Positions 33,267 to 43,147 of a stretch of DNA of 64,000 bases are shown here, one piece after another; position 1 is the first letter of the stretch; every line of letters begins with the position of its first letter. The position numbers were made by a program, and so were the translations under genes. The notes beneath the pieces are model-generated. The model did no database searches. It worked only from the letters and a program-made list of their open reading frames with translations, and was not told the origin of the DNA. This DNA is from Branchinecta lynchi (Eukaryota; Arthropoda; Branchiopoda; Anostraca; Branchinectidae), in contig JAKZAP010000022.1 of the NCBI GenBank assembly GCA_023053575.1, forward strand, positions 16,038,518 through 16,102,517, in the 5' to 3' direction.

Positions 33267-34189
33267 AGGCGTATTATCACCGTTCCCCGAGGACTTCACG
33301 GGGAATCGCAGGGAACGGCGAGAATAGGGGGAGTCACTCCACGCGGCCTCCGCGTACAAAGAACATCTGATCAACTTTCAATAAAACTTTGACTTCAAAA
33401 AATTCCGATTACAACCGGATTGCGGACTAATTAAATGTTGAAAAAATTATTGTCATACACAGACTCAGTGTCTCATCTTACCCCTAAATCTGTCATCTAA
33501 TCAACTTCAGATAAAACTTTTGCTTTTAAAAAATTTTCTGGTTTTGACGGGATTCCCGGCGAACCATTTGTCCGGCGAGAAAATATTTTTCACCATCGTG
33601 TTCAGCATGTCTTCTTACCCCATAATCAACTATCACATTAGTTGTTTAAAAGTATTTTGTTTGTCCCTGAGTTTGAACCCCCTCCCCCACCTCTAAATGT
33701 AGAGGTACAGAGCCCATCTACGAACTTGACCTTACCATCGACTCGAAGAATCCTCACACCAAGTTTCATCAAAATATATCATTCCGTTCGAGAGTTTTCG
33801 TGCTAACAGACGGACAGACGGACAACTTTTGCGATGTCACAGGTATCCCTCCACTTGAGTTTTGGGATCCCAAAAACAACGAGAACACGGGAATGCTTCG
33901 AAAATAGATTTTGTCCGAAAATATAATAAGCAGTTGAAGAAGTCCTTCTGGATTTATTTTTAGTTTTGTTTATTCTGATCGTTTTTCATCAATGTTACAT
34001 TTTAACAACACCAGCAAAATGTGATTCCCTTCTGAATCCGGAAGGGAGTCGTTTTTGATGATGGTTATGATAATCGGAGCATTTCCCGTCCGTGAGGACT
34101 CGCGAGAATACGGCGAGTGAGTCGCTGGGACAAGCAAAAACGCGGGGACTCTTCAAGTGGAGTCCTTGGGGAACGGCGAGAATCCGCCT
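33267..34189. mobile_element. GCGTGTTCTCGCCG-family element, third layer, itself split
   Basis: The left part 33267-33353 (CCGTTCCCCGAGGAC, GGGAACGGCGAGAATAGGG) and right part 33881-34189 (CAACGAGAACACGGG through GGGGAACGGCGAGAATCCGCC) join to give the equivalent of 12989-13388. Confidence 0.75.
33354..33880 (+). repeat. GGGATCCC repeat, innermost layer, 5'-truncated
   Basis: It begins within a unit (AGAACATCTGATCAACTTTC) and runs through two more units to CGGACAGACGGACAACTTTTG, ATCCCTCCACTTGAG, TTTTGGGATCCCAAAAA. Its right boundary is set by resumption of the host element at CAACGAGAACACGGG. Confidence 0.7.
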
Positions 34190-34295
34190 ATAGTCGCTGC
34201 ACTTGCTGCATGGGACCAAAGACAAAAGTTCTATTGGCTTTGTTTTACTATTGTTAGAGGGTTAACACGCTCTTTGAAGTAGCTGTAAGATCATC

Positions 34296-34632
34296 GTGTT
34301 CCACCCTCCCAACAATAGTAACTATCAGTTACTATTTTCGTTCTAGCCTCGTGAAAAGTTACTACGCTGACCGTTCCATCATTTTCAAAATAGAATTTTG
34401 GCTTTTTGCCGTCAAGGATGGAACGATTTTTCTGTTTTCCAGCAGAAGATCATGCCACGGGCTAATCCGACCAATCCTGTTACAGAAATGCGTCGTTACG
34501 CGCTTACTACGCTCCCGAGCATGGGAAGCACATAATTACTATTTCGAGAAGGTTGGAACAAGCAGCATAGCAACTTTTTACGAGGTTGAAACGAAAATTG
34601 TAACTAATAGCCACTATTGTTCGAGGGTGGAT
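34296..34632. mobile_element. GTTCCACCC-family inverted-repeat element
   Basis: The left end GTGTTCCACCCTCC, then AATAGTAACTATCAGTTACTA, pairs with the right end AACTAATAGCCACTATTG, then CGAGGGTGG. AGTTACTACGCTGACCGTTCC follows the left end. It ends about 185 bp before the start codon of the TMEM248-like gene. If transcribed, it would lie in its 5' UTR or promoter. Confidence 0.75.
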
Positions 34633-34816
34633 CCGCTCCATTACGGGCTACGGCATGCGTGGTAACTACGGTAAATAGGGTGGAGCAGGCTCATGGAAGA
34701 CTGTCGGCAAACGCTGTACCGCGTCCTTGGACCGCTTCTACATGTTGCACTTTGACTGGTGTCAACACTTCACTTTGGCTTTTTATGTTCTGTACTTCTG
34801 TTAGTGGTGTAAAAAG

Positions 34817-34963
34817 ATGAAATACCATGAACGCTTTCTTGGTTATTACAAGAGTAATCCGCCAATGACTCTGTTTTCCGTTTCAGTATTTCTGTTTACA
34901 CTTGTTACATTTTCAATGTCTGTTTTTGTACGCCAAAATCCAGTAAAGGATCCTGAGGCTGTG
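34817..34963 (+). CDS. TMEM248/TMEM219-family protein, coding exon 1
   Basis: First of four exons of one gene (34817-34963, 39270-39474, 40967-41244, 48239-48376) totalling 768 nt, 255 residues plus stop. Exon phases agree at every junction. Start ATG has A at -3. The exon encodes MKYHERFLGYYKSNPPMTLF, then the membrane segment SVSVFLFTLVTFSMSVFV, then KDPEAV, and stops at GTG|GTAAGT. It aligns with the vertebrate TMEM248 N-terminus (short cytosolic head, S-RPP, membrane helix, K-PE). The gene encodes a two-pass membrane protein with a large luminal or extracellular domain. Vertebrate TMEM219 is described as a receptor for IGFBP-3; the role of TMEM248 is poorly known. Length fits the family (240-314). 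TMEM248 versus TMEM219 orthology is not resolved. Confidence 0.9.
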
Positions 34964-35397
34964 GTAAGTTGTATACAGGAGTGTTGCATGAAGCTGCCAC
35001 CCTAAACTCCTATTTTGGGGAAATGACTTAGGGAAAAAGAGTAAAGGTTGAAATAAAATTCAGTGGAGTATCCTGAAAGGAAGCTTAGAACCTTCGCTTT
35101 CTGCTGGTACCATAGTTTACTTGTAATTGTTCAAGACTAAGCTGGAGAACACAAAGGAATATAGGCACCCAAGTGATCATGAAGTCGCCCACTTTGCTAA
35201 AAATGGCATTTTGCTACATGGTGAAGTTAGAAGCCAGCTGTTTGGTCAGAGAGGTTCCTTAACCTTTTGCAAATAACAAAATTTGCTGTTTTCTTGGAAT
35301 TTGCATGATTTTTCTGGGGGTGGCAGCTTCATGATCCAAGGTGGCAGGATCATGTACCATGCCAAATTGGGGGGTGGGCGGAGCCATAGTAAGGGCC
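34964..35397 (+). other. TMEM248-like intron 1, left part
   Basis: It starts with donor GTAAGT. It has no recognised repeat until AGTCTAGTACACTAGGCCC at 35398, which equals the end of the fold-back at 21596. The whole intron is 34964-39269. Confidence 0.7.
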
Positions 35398-35429
35398 AGT
35401 CTAGTACACTAGGCCCTTTTTTGACACCC

Positions 35430-36580
35430 ATTCACAAACGGGGTGGCATGCCCCCAGGTATGAGTAGGGTACTCATACGTATGTGTACCCCTTCTTCCCC
35501 AGAGGTCTACCAGTCTACTACACTTTCTAAATCAGAATTAATTACTGCTTACCGACTGCTTCGTCAGGTCTAAGGATTACAGCAATAAATAGCCCTGCTT
35601 CAGAGGAATTTTTTGGTATACTTCTACTATTTTTTTGAATCTTGTATCCAGCTAAAAGGAGCCACTGGAACGAAGCTAACACCAACTGCTGAAAACATGG
35701 CGGATCGCCGTGGTACAAAAAGGACAGTGCACGCTACCTCGCGTCAACAAACAGTGTTGCCAGATGTCAAACGATAGTGTGAATTGCCACAGTAGATTAT
35801 AGAACTCTCCGCAGCATCTAGTGATTGACAGACGAAGCAAAAGTTGCGATTTTGATCGAATTTTTGTTCGCCAGTTGTTTAATTTCCGATTTCCGAAGAA
35901 ACGTCGACCGGGGCAAGGATCGCCGAAATCGTAAAAATACTAATTAAGAAAACGGTGAACTTCGACGGCGTTCGAAAACGGAAATTAAGCAACCGGCTAA
36001 GCCAACAGCGAACAAAACTTCTATAAAAAACGCAACTGAAGAAACTTCGACCGGGCAAGGGTTGCCGAAGTCGTAAAAACACTAACTAAGCAAACGGTAA
36101 AACTTGGCGGCTTTCGGAAATCGGAAATTAAACAACTGGCGAACAAAAATTCGATCAAAATCGCAACTTTTGCTTCGTCTGTCAATCACTAGATGCTGCG
36201 GAGAGTTCTATAATCTACTGTGGCAATTCACACTATCGTTTGACATCTGGCAACACTGTTTGTTGACGCGAGGTAGCGTGCACAGTCCTTTTTGTACCAC
36301 GGCGATCCGCCATGTTTTCAGCAGTTGGTGTTAGCTTCGTTCCAGTGGCTCCTTTTAGCTGGATACAAGATTCAAAAAAATAGTAGAAGTATACCAAAAT
36401 ATTCCTCTGAAGCAGGGCTATTTATTGCTGTAATCCTTAGACCTGACGAAGCAGTCGGTAAGCAGTAATTAATTCTGATTTAGAAAGTGTAGTAGACTGG
36501 TAGACCTCTGGGGAAGAAGGGGTACACATACGTATGAGTACCCTACTCATACCTGGGGGCATGCCACCCCGTTTGTGAAT
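35430..36580. repeat. Near-perfect palindrome, two 468 bp arms
   Basis: The left arm 35430-35897 and right arm 36113-36580 are reverse complements on an exact axis near 36005, with no length change between arms and only about two or three mismatches that I could find (for example near 35613/36397). The 215 bp centre carries a diverged direct duplication (GAAGAAAC-TCGACCGGG-CAAGG at 35895 and 36038). Each arm encodes the same short open frame on its own strand (TLSKSELITAYRLLRQV). It lies in intron 1 of the TMEM248-like gene, so the primary transcript would carry a hairpin of over 450 bp. Confidence 0.92.
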
Positions 36581-36581
36581 A

Positions 36582-36692
36582 GTGTTGGGGGAAAAGTGTG
36601 AGCAGTTGGGAAAACTGCACTTTTCCCCCAACACCATCTCCTCCACAGGGGATTCTTTTTCACCTGTACAGGGGACTCCCCTGTGGAGGGGA
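36582..36692. repeat. Two adjacent hairpins beside the palindrome
   Basis: GTTGGGGGAAAAGTG pairs with CACTTTTCCCCCAAC (36584-36632), and CTCCACAGGGGA pairs with TCCCCTGTGGAG (36644-36688). A third hairpin, AGCACAAACAACAAAG paired with CTTTGTTGTTTGTGCT, is at 36815-36847. Confidence 0.75.
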
Positions 36693-37024
36693 ATTCTCCA
36701 AAAAGTCTGGTGCCCAACTGCCATGGATGCAGTATGGATGACCATAGATAGTTGTAGATAGTCTTGTTTTTTGCTCTTTTAATCTTTTACCTTTACCCTT
36801 GCACTTCTACCCTAAGCACAAACAACAAAGGCTTTGTTGTTTGTGCTTATCTAGAAACAAATCTTGGCATATTTCAGTGCAGTATGTTCTGAAAACTGTC
36901 TAGAGCCTAGAATCACACCATCCCTCTGCAATCCCCCAACCCATCCCAAACCTGCCTCCAACCCTTGAAGCCTGGAAAAAAAGAGGTAAAATAATTAAAA
37001 CAGCCTATTTATTTATTTATTTAA

Positions 37025-37700
37025 CTTCGACTACGGCTTCTAGAGCCATTACACATACAACACATAAAAACAACAACAAAATACATTTACCTTTTATTTA
37101 AGATTGCGGACCTTCTACGCAACACATGTAAAGTTCACGGTTCCAGACTAACCACACAGGCAACGTCAGTCTCATATGGGGACTCGAAAGAACCACAAGC
37201 ATGGGGTTTCGAGAGCGAAGAATTCGGGTCTGGAGAGAAAAGATAGCCCGACGCCGAAGTTCCCCGAAAGAAGGAAGGCCCTCACCCACAAACATGCCAG
37301 ACGCACTACAGTTCCATGCAAGTCCGTGTAGCCACCGGAAAGAGTTGTTATATAAAACCCGAAATGTATCTAGACACTTAACTCTCGTGTTACACACCAG
37401 TGACAAACAGTACAGCGGAGTACAGTAAGCTCTGAAAAGAAAGGTCTTAACAGAAGCCTCGCATCTACCAAACCTCCGAATTAATATATTGGCCCTCACA
37501 GGCAGTGATCTGGAGAGCGCAGCAATGTGAGGCTCATCAGACATAGAAGGAATAAAAGTAAAGCCCAAATACTTGAAAGTTTGCACAAAAACTAGTACCT
37601 CACCAGACAAAATAACATCGGGGATGTAACGTAGTTGAAGACTTTTCGGGATAAACGCCATACAAACCGTCTTTTTCGTGTTGAAAAGAATATCATTTTC
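37025..37700 (-). mobile_element. LINE remnant: reverse-transcriptase C-terminal domain and 3' tail
   Basis: The minus frame from about 37700 reads NDILFNTKKTVCMAFIPK, FKYLGFTF, DEPHI, VKTFLFRAYCTPLYCLSLV, LYNNSFRWLHGLAW, SASGMF, and PSFGELRRRAIFSLQTRI, closing near 37098. These are the post-catalytic blocks of non-LTR reverse transcriptases (K-cM-F--k, YLG, FrayC-plY). The catalytic YXDD box is missing because the copy is 5'-truncated. The 3' end at 37010-37025 is (AAAT)n on the minus strand. Confidence 0.85.
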
Positions 37701-37752
37701 AAATCATTTTGAAAATGATATCATTTTCTATTAAATCCTAATTCAAACACTA

Positions 37753-38165
37753 GTTGCATTTTGCAGATACCATACTATGGTATCTGATACCACTGTTTAA
37801 AGTCCTTTTTGCAGTTGTTGTGGTATCTGACACCACAGTCAAAGGGTGTTTTTGCAGTTATCGTGGTATCTGGCCAGTTATCGTGGTATCTGATATTCAG
37901 ATACTACGGTCCAACTGTGCGTGGTATCTGAAAAGTCATCTCACTTTCATCAAATTTTGTCAAATTGGTGAGAAAGAAGTTTAGCACTTAGTGATGTAAT
38001 TGGATATCAGTTTTTCTTTTGGGATGACTTCAAAAAGTGCAATTTTGGCAATAGTCATTTTTCCAGAGCAACCGTGTATCAAGACAGCACTGTAACTGCA
38101 AAAATGACTAATTGCAGATTCAGTTACCATGGTAACAGAGACCATGGTATCTTCAAAAATGCAGC
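37753..38165. mobile_element. GCAGATACCATGGTATCTG inverted-repeat element
   Basis: It starts GCATTTTGCAGATACCAT and ends ACCATGGTATCTTCAAAAATGC. Repeated GTGGTATCTGATACCAC modules, each a palindrome, lie toward the left end. The central part (CATCTCACTTTCATCAAATT, GGGATGACTTC) is shared with 48853-51417 and, inverted, 53817-54366. It is uninterrupted here. Confidence 0.75.
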
Positions 38166-38217
38166 TAATACTTAAAATGGATGTGTCAGCTATGATGCTT
38201 TGGCAGCGATATTTTAT

Positions 38218-38290
38218 CCCTTCTTGGCAAGGGTCCTTGTCAGGCTGTCAAACTTCAGGGACAACATTGGAGAAGGAACGAACCTGCAAT
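38218..38290 (-). repeat. Decayed copy of the hammerhead-like repeat
   Basis: Read on the minus strand: GACAGCCTGACAAGGACCC, then CTTGCCAAGAAGGG. CUGANGA is broken (CTGACAA) and the GAAA position reads ATAAA. It is the same module as 54160-54210. Confidence 0.5.
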
Positions 38291-38410
38291 AAATATCTGA
38301 ATCTTCTACTGACTATAAATACCTTGTTCGGGGACAACGGTTCCAGGAATCCGGATCCTTGTGCCATTTGTAAGCTACAAATGGTGATCCGGTTGGAGAG
38401 ACACTTCGCG

Positions 38411-38721
38411 GGCGTTCCACCCTTCTAACAAAAGTAACTATTAGTTACTATTTTTGTTCCAGTTTCTAAAAAGTTACTATGCTGACCGTTGCAACCTTCT
38501 TGAAATAGTAACTAATTGCTTACCATACTCAGGGGCGTAATAAGCGTGGTAACTATGCATCTCTGTAATATGATTTGCCAGATTGGCCTGTGGTATGTAT
38601 ATTCTGCTGGAAAATAGAAAACCTTTCATGATTGGATTCGCCCAATCACTCAGTTAACAGACAAAAAACAGAATTTGTGACATCATGCATAGTAACTTGG
38701 GTAAGTAGGGTGGAACACACC
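38411..38721. mobile_element. GTTCCACCC-family inverted-repeat element
   Basis: GGCGTTCCACCCTTCTA and AAGTAGGGTGGAACACACC are the ends. AGTAACTATTAGTTACTA sits just inside the left end. It lies in intron 1 of the TMEM248-like gene. Confidence 0.8.
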
Positions 38722-38929
38722 TTTCATGATTTTTAAAGAAGATGCCCTAGATGATTTATTCATGTATCAGAATCAAGTTCGGCCACTGCAGGGAGAGATT
38801 CAGCCAGAGATTCAGCCATTGAGGGTGCATCTTTTCATGGGGGTGGTGGGAACTGTTGGAAGGGGTGTGTATAGTAACGTTTTCGTTTTTTGTCTTGCAC
38901 TACATTCTCATAGCCAGTGCTATATTTAT

Positions 38930-39210
38930 TCATTTAATATATTAAAATGGCCAGCTTGGGCCATACTACAAAACTAACAATAAATTTTAACAACTAACAA
39001 TGGGGGTGGGCAAAAATATAAAAACATTAATCTACCCAACATCAGATCTGTACAGCTCACGGTTTCATGCCATCCACATAGGTAACGATAGCCGCATGTT
39101 TGGGCCCGAGAGAATCACAAGGAGTGGATTGCTAGACCGAAGGATCCGAGTCTGAAGAGATAAGATAGACCGACGCCTGAGTTCCCCAAAAGAAGGCTCA
39201 TATCTCTAAT
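38930..39210 (-). mobile_element. Second, shorter copy of the LINE at 37025
   Basis: The minus frame reads EPSFGELRRRSILSLQTRIL, then NPLLVILSGPNMRLSLPMWM and a stop. It differs from the 37.1 kb copy by several residues and a stop, so it is an independent truncated insertion. Confidence 0.8.
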
Positions 39211-39269
39211 AAATATATGAACTCATACCTCTTCTTGTGCTGAGGTTTCACTAGAGACTTTTTTTTCAG

Positions 39270-39474
39270 AGCTGGAACAGCGTCATGAAGAAGTTTACAA
39301 CCCTAGAACTCTGTGTTTCTAGAGAGGATAAGAAACAAGAGATTTTACCCTACCCTGCAATTGACTTTAAGAAAATTTCGGTTGTAGTTCCTGTAACAAA
39401 AGGATTTGTTGAGTTGGCCAAGAATTATTCAGCTTTGGAAGGTGTAATCAGCTCAGAACTGCTTGGATTAACAG
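39270..39474 (+). CDS. TMEM248/TMEM219-family protein, coding exon 2
   Basis: The acceptor TTTTTTCAG precedes AGC at 39270. The donor is ACAG|GTATGT. It encodes SWNSVMKKFTTLELCVSRED, then a hydrophilic linker and ISVVVPV, LLGLT. The opening matches DWNtfL-rFndLdLCVSeNe of vertebrate TMEM248, including the conserved WN and the LCVS cysteine. It enters in phase 0 and leaves in phase 1. Confidence 0.9.
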
Positions 39475-40023
39475 GTATGTCCAGGGACCTAACTGTTGTT
39501 CAAGAAGTGGGAGGCTGTGCCAATGGATCTTGATCCTATGCTGACAGAAAATAGTCTGTTTGTACAATGAAAATAAGAAAGGAAAATCGCTCTTTAGTTC
39601 CGGAAGCCCCTGCCATCCGTTGAGAAGCCCCTGCCGAGATTTTCGTCGCAAAAAATCGGCGGTTTCTGTTGCTTCATCAGGCGATTTTCGATGTTGGGAA
39701 AATTCAACTTTAATCAGGCGACAGTACGATTTTATGCACGCAACAGCAACATGGACGACCCTTTTGATGATTAACTTTTAGAAAAATTAATTTATTGTTT
39801 GTTATTTTAATTATTTTAAGGGTCGTTTTTTATTATTTTAATTATTGTAAGAGTTATTTTTAATTATTTTTTGTGTTAAAATTCTATTGAAAATTCAGTG
39901 TGAACATCCAGGCGATAAAAATCTTCTGTTGCTGCGATTGAAAAATATCGTTCATCGCCGCGATTTGCTCTGTGTGAACCTAGGTGCCGAGTCCAGAGCA
40001 TCTGAGCCTAGATTGCCAAGTGG

Positions 40024-40394
40024 CTCAGGGGCAGAGGCGTCACGACTGGGGGGGGGGGGGGGGAGGGGGGGGACGCCCCCCCAAAGCTGTCGGCCAGTCG
40101 GTAAAAAGTAACAAGCACCAAGTTTTCGTCAAAACAGTTGATTTTTTTTCACGAAAACAGTCGGCTTTTCTGAAAATTTCTTGATTTTTCGTCAAAATAG
40201 TCGGTTTTTCTGAAAATCAGTTATTTTTCGGAAAATCCCTCGATTTTTTTCAAAAATGTCATTGTTATTGTTGAAAACAGTCGATTTTCTGCAGAAAAAG
40301 TCATTAAAAATTACCAGCCAGTCGGTAAATGCCTCGTCCCCCCCCCCCCCCCCCCCCCCCAAACATTTTGGCTAGTAACGCCTCTGCTCAGGGG
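40024..40394. mobile_element. hAT-like element (40032-40386) with perfect 8 bp duplication
   Basis: The ends are CAGAGGCGTCACG and AGTAACGCCTCTG. CTCAGGGG flanks it at 40024-40031 and 40387-40394 with no mismatch, so the insertion is young. G/C-runs lie just inside the ends, and AAAACAGTCG-type motifs fill the middle. It lies in intron 2 of the TMEM248-like gene, beside a LINE fragment. Confidence 0.93.
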
Positions 40395-40880
40395 TGATGA
40401 TAGTAAGGTCGAATACCGTACTGGAAGCATACTGCACAAATTCTAGACCAGATCAAGTTCAAGCTATTCCCTTGTCTGAACAAACAGTAAAAGTTACTTA
40501 TTATAAATTCTCTAAATTCCTTCTTGGCTTCCCGATTTCTGCGAGTAACTCTTTCCTAACTTCGAATTTTAAAGTGAAAAATCCTTTGGAAACTGTAAAT
40601 GGTAAAATTCAGAACTTTCATAAAAAGGCTGACAACATTCTTCTTCATCACAACCTTTTTCCTTTTTTCACAAAAAAGTCCACTGCTTAGTTTGTTTATC
40701 TTTAGCTTCGTTTTTTTTTTCATGTACTTCATTGTATATTTAGTTGGCTAATTTGTCTTTGACGGTCAGCTATTTATTAGTATGTAAGTGTGTGTGAGTC
40801 TGACTGACATATTGTTGTTCCTTTTTTATACATTACTCTTCAGTTTTGAAGGATTCAAATAAATAATAATAACAATTATA
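40395..40880 (+). mobile_element. LINE remnant: RT C-terminus and 3' tail
   Basis: The plus frame reads VKVTYYKFSKFLLGFPISAS, NSFLTSNF, ETVNGKIQNFHKKADNILLH and a stop at about 40690, like the 29.0 kb fragment. Its 3' end is ATTCAAATAAATAATAATAA. Its left side is cut by the hAT insertion; without that element the frame continues leftward (LPSGSGVMIV). Confidence 0.65.
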
Positions 40881-40966
40881 AATCTTTAGTCTATTCAAAA
40901 TGAACCATGGTTTGAAGAGCTATTGGGAAGATTTTCTGTGCTTTCTACACGGTTTCTTGATTTTAG

Positions 40967-41244
40967 TGGAACAAATAAGCCATGCGGACATCAAGGTCAG
41001 CTTCAGTTTCGACTCAAAACCAACTGAATCCGCTGACCCCAAAGATAAGTACTCCTGCATTACTTTAACTGGCCCTCGGAACCTTCTGAGTACTCTTCCA
41101 AGCCATGCTCACTGTACGGAAACAACGGAGGGTCGGGCTACGATTGAGGGGAAGAAAAAGGAAGGTGAATTCCAGTGTGTGGATGGTATATCATATGAAC
41201 TAGAGTTTGAAGAAGTGCCAGACTGGATGGTGTACTTATCAGAG
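40967..41244 (+). CDS. TMEM248/TMEM219-family protein, coding exon 3
   Basis: The acceptor TTGATTTTAG is followed by TG, completing a valine codon from exon 2. The donor is GAG|GTAAGC. It encodes EQISHADIKVSFSFDS, YSCITLTGPRNLLSTLPSHA, HCTETTEG, FQCVDGISYELEF and VPDWMVYLSE. Matches to TMEM248 are the beta strand INITFTL, the Cys-containing CMTLTASPGvFP block, the following HC, and a later conserved Cys. The four cysteines probably form disulphides in the luminal domain. It leaves in phase 0. Confidence 0.88.
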
Positions 41245-42230
41245 GTAAGCTCGCGTCACTTATGCTTCGCCTTGGACTTAAAGCAGCGTTGTTTACTGAA
41301 TTTTTTTTGTTACTCTTAGTCCTGCTTCACCTGTCCTCAGTCCAGCGTTCGGAAACGGTTATCATATAAATATAGAGATAAACTCTAAGGAGGAACCAAT
41401 GAATGAATGAATGAAATTTATTTCCCATTTTTAAGACACAAGTCACAATGGAGTATGAAAGAAAAGACAAGAAATAACCATGGGAAAAATACAATCATAG
41501 ACATTGAATCATTGCGGTTCCGGTATACAGTCCAATACAATACTGTAACGTCCTACGGTATTATGTAATTTACCATCCGTTTCCATTACTGAATCACTTA
41601 AAGTTAAAATGTGACGGAACTTGTTGATTGCCTTCGGGCAACGAAACTGACAGTGTTTCAATTGGTATTCGGTGATAATTCAGTTTACCAAAAAAAAAAC
41701 ACTAGATGGCATGTCATGACACTATTTCTGACGCGAGGAGAGCAAAATCAACAAGAACCAAACGGTTCCTAACATATATCGTTCATTAGTGTGTTCGCGT
41801 AGGTGCGTTTTATGTATTCGGTTTTCGGGTTGGACTCCTACTCTTGTCGAACAAAACTGGGCCTTTCGGCTCTGTTTTGATAACCTTTCCATTCAAACAG
41901 GGCTGAAATAACGCTATTAAGATAAAAGAGGACATGTACTGGGCATGCTGGTATCATATAAAACGCAGCTTCAAAATATTTGCTATTGAAGGAATATGTG
42001 CTTGGTTGTGTAGCCTTTAAAATTTAACTGAAAACGACGAAGACCCGACAGTCTAGCTACACATCACTTATTCACTTAAGTAGGCCTAAAAACCCGATAA
42101 AAATGCGTTACTCCGTTTGTCCGCTGTCCACGTCTTAATCTTTCGGATTAGTGACTCTATTCGCCTGTCCTATATACTTGAACCATTTACCAGCTGCCGC
42201 CAGCCATTGACAAAAAATAAGCCGGTGCTA
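41245..42230 (+). other. TMEM248-like intron 3, left part
   Basis: (GAAT)n occurs at 41399-41414, followed by GAAATTTATTTCCC, a likely LINE tail in antisense. Nothing else was recognised. The intron spans 41245-48238. Confidence 0.5.
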
Positions 42231-42496
42231 ACCGGCTTTAATCGCCGCTGATCGGCAAATGTAGGCTTGTTTTCAAATTCAAAGCCGGCTTTAATCGCCG
42301 CTGATAGGCAAATGTAGGCTTGTTTTCAAATTCAAAGCCGGCTTTAATCGCCGCTGATCGGCAAATGTAGGCTTGTTTTCAAATTCAAAGCCGGCTTTAA
42401 TCGCCGCTGATCGGCAAATGTAGGCTTGTTTTCGAATTCAAAGCCGGCTTTAATCGCCGCTGATCGGCAAATGTAGGCTTGTTTTCAAATTCAAAG
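42231..42496. repeat. Tandem array, five copies of a 53 bp unit
   Basis: Units start at 42231, 42284, 42337, 42390 and 42443, each reading GCCGGCTTTAATCGCCGCTG, ATCGGCAAATGTAGGCTTG, TTTTCAAATTCAAA. They are nearly identical; I see one substitution in the second unit (GATAGG) and one in the fourth (TTCGAATTC). Each unit holds a GCCG/CGGC hairpin. Confidence 0.95.
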
Positions 42497-43147
42497 TCTC
42501 CATGTCTTGATGAATTTGGGTTTTCATGCAAGCAGCGCCTCGGATGAAAAAATATAAAATGCCTTGGATGGGTTAAAATGTTCCAGTGTTTTCAAATATT
42601 AGAGGTACAAATAAGCCGTCTTTTAGTTAATTTAAGGGATAATCGAGTGATGTGCTGACTGGTGGTGGTTGTGTGCTAGCTGTCGTTTTGGTGTAGTTTG
42701 GTGTGCTATGTGTGGCAAAACACTGCTTGGCTGGATGTTTTTTGCATAACAAGTAAGTAACCTGTCATTTTCTGCAACCATTTGGTAACCATTTTGGGGT
42801 TTTAAGTTCGCCCTTTTCGTGTGCAATTGTTTTCGGTCTTTTTGTAGCTAGGATAGGCTATTCAGCTACGGCTCATGGCAATCGATAGTCAGCATGACTC
42901 CTAACTGCGCGAACGCTCTGCTCTTTCAGCGGTGTGGGTCAAGACTCAAGTGTAACTTTGTATCCTTACGTTTCTGACTCCACGTGATCTTGGATCGAAT
43001 ATTTATGCTAGGCCCATTCTGCAATTGCATCTTGCGTGTCAGATCTAGCCTAGTCATAGTATAACTAAGACGACGGTAATCTTTTGATTATCTTTGCAGA
43101 AAAAATAAACGGAATAATAGATCCAATAACGCTTCCACGACTCTTTG

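Larger units (their letters stand above)
32915..34250. mobile_element. AACAAATAAGC-family element, second layer of the nest
   Basis: The left end AACAAGAACAGCAAGCACC, then CCTCCGTCTATC, pairs with the right end GGGACCAAAGAC, then TTCTATTGGCTTTG. The middle (GATTGGTTGTCTACCATTGTGAC, GAAGTAGACGGGC) matches 17421-17776. It is split at 33267. Confidence 0.65.
32865..34280. mobile_element. Four-deep nest of insertions: outer GTTCCACCC element
   Basis: The outermost layer is an arm of the GTTCCACCC family: TAGCGTAGTAACTTTTCAC, GAAACGAAAATAGTAA at 32870-32915, resuming CTATTGTTAGAGGGT at about 34245-34260. Within it lies an AACAAATAAGC-family element (32915-34250). Inside that is a GCGTGTTCTCGCCG element (33267-34189), and inside that a GGGATCCC repeat (33354-33880). 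Each layer is continuous in another copy in this window. Confidence 0.7.

Noticed and set aside
34296..34632. Promoter of the TMEM248-like gene
   Set aside because: The region is an inverted-repeat element; no TATA or initiator could be assigned with support, so no promoter feature is listed.
37201..37428. Plus-strand open frame within the LINE fragment
   Set aside because: Antisense shadow of the reverse-transcriptase remnant on the minus strand.
42231..42496. CRISPR-like array
   Set aside because: Units are uniform head-to-tail with no unique spacers, in an animal intron.
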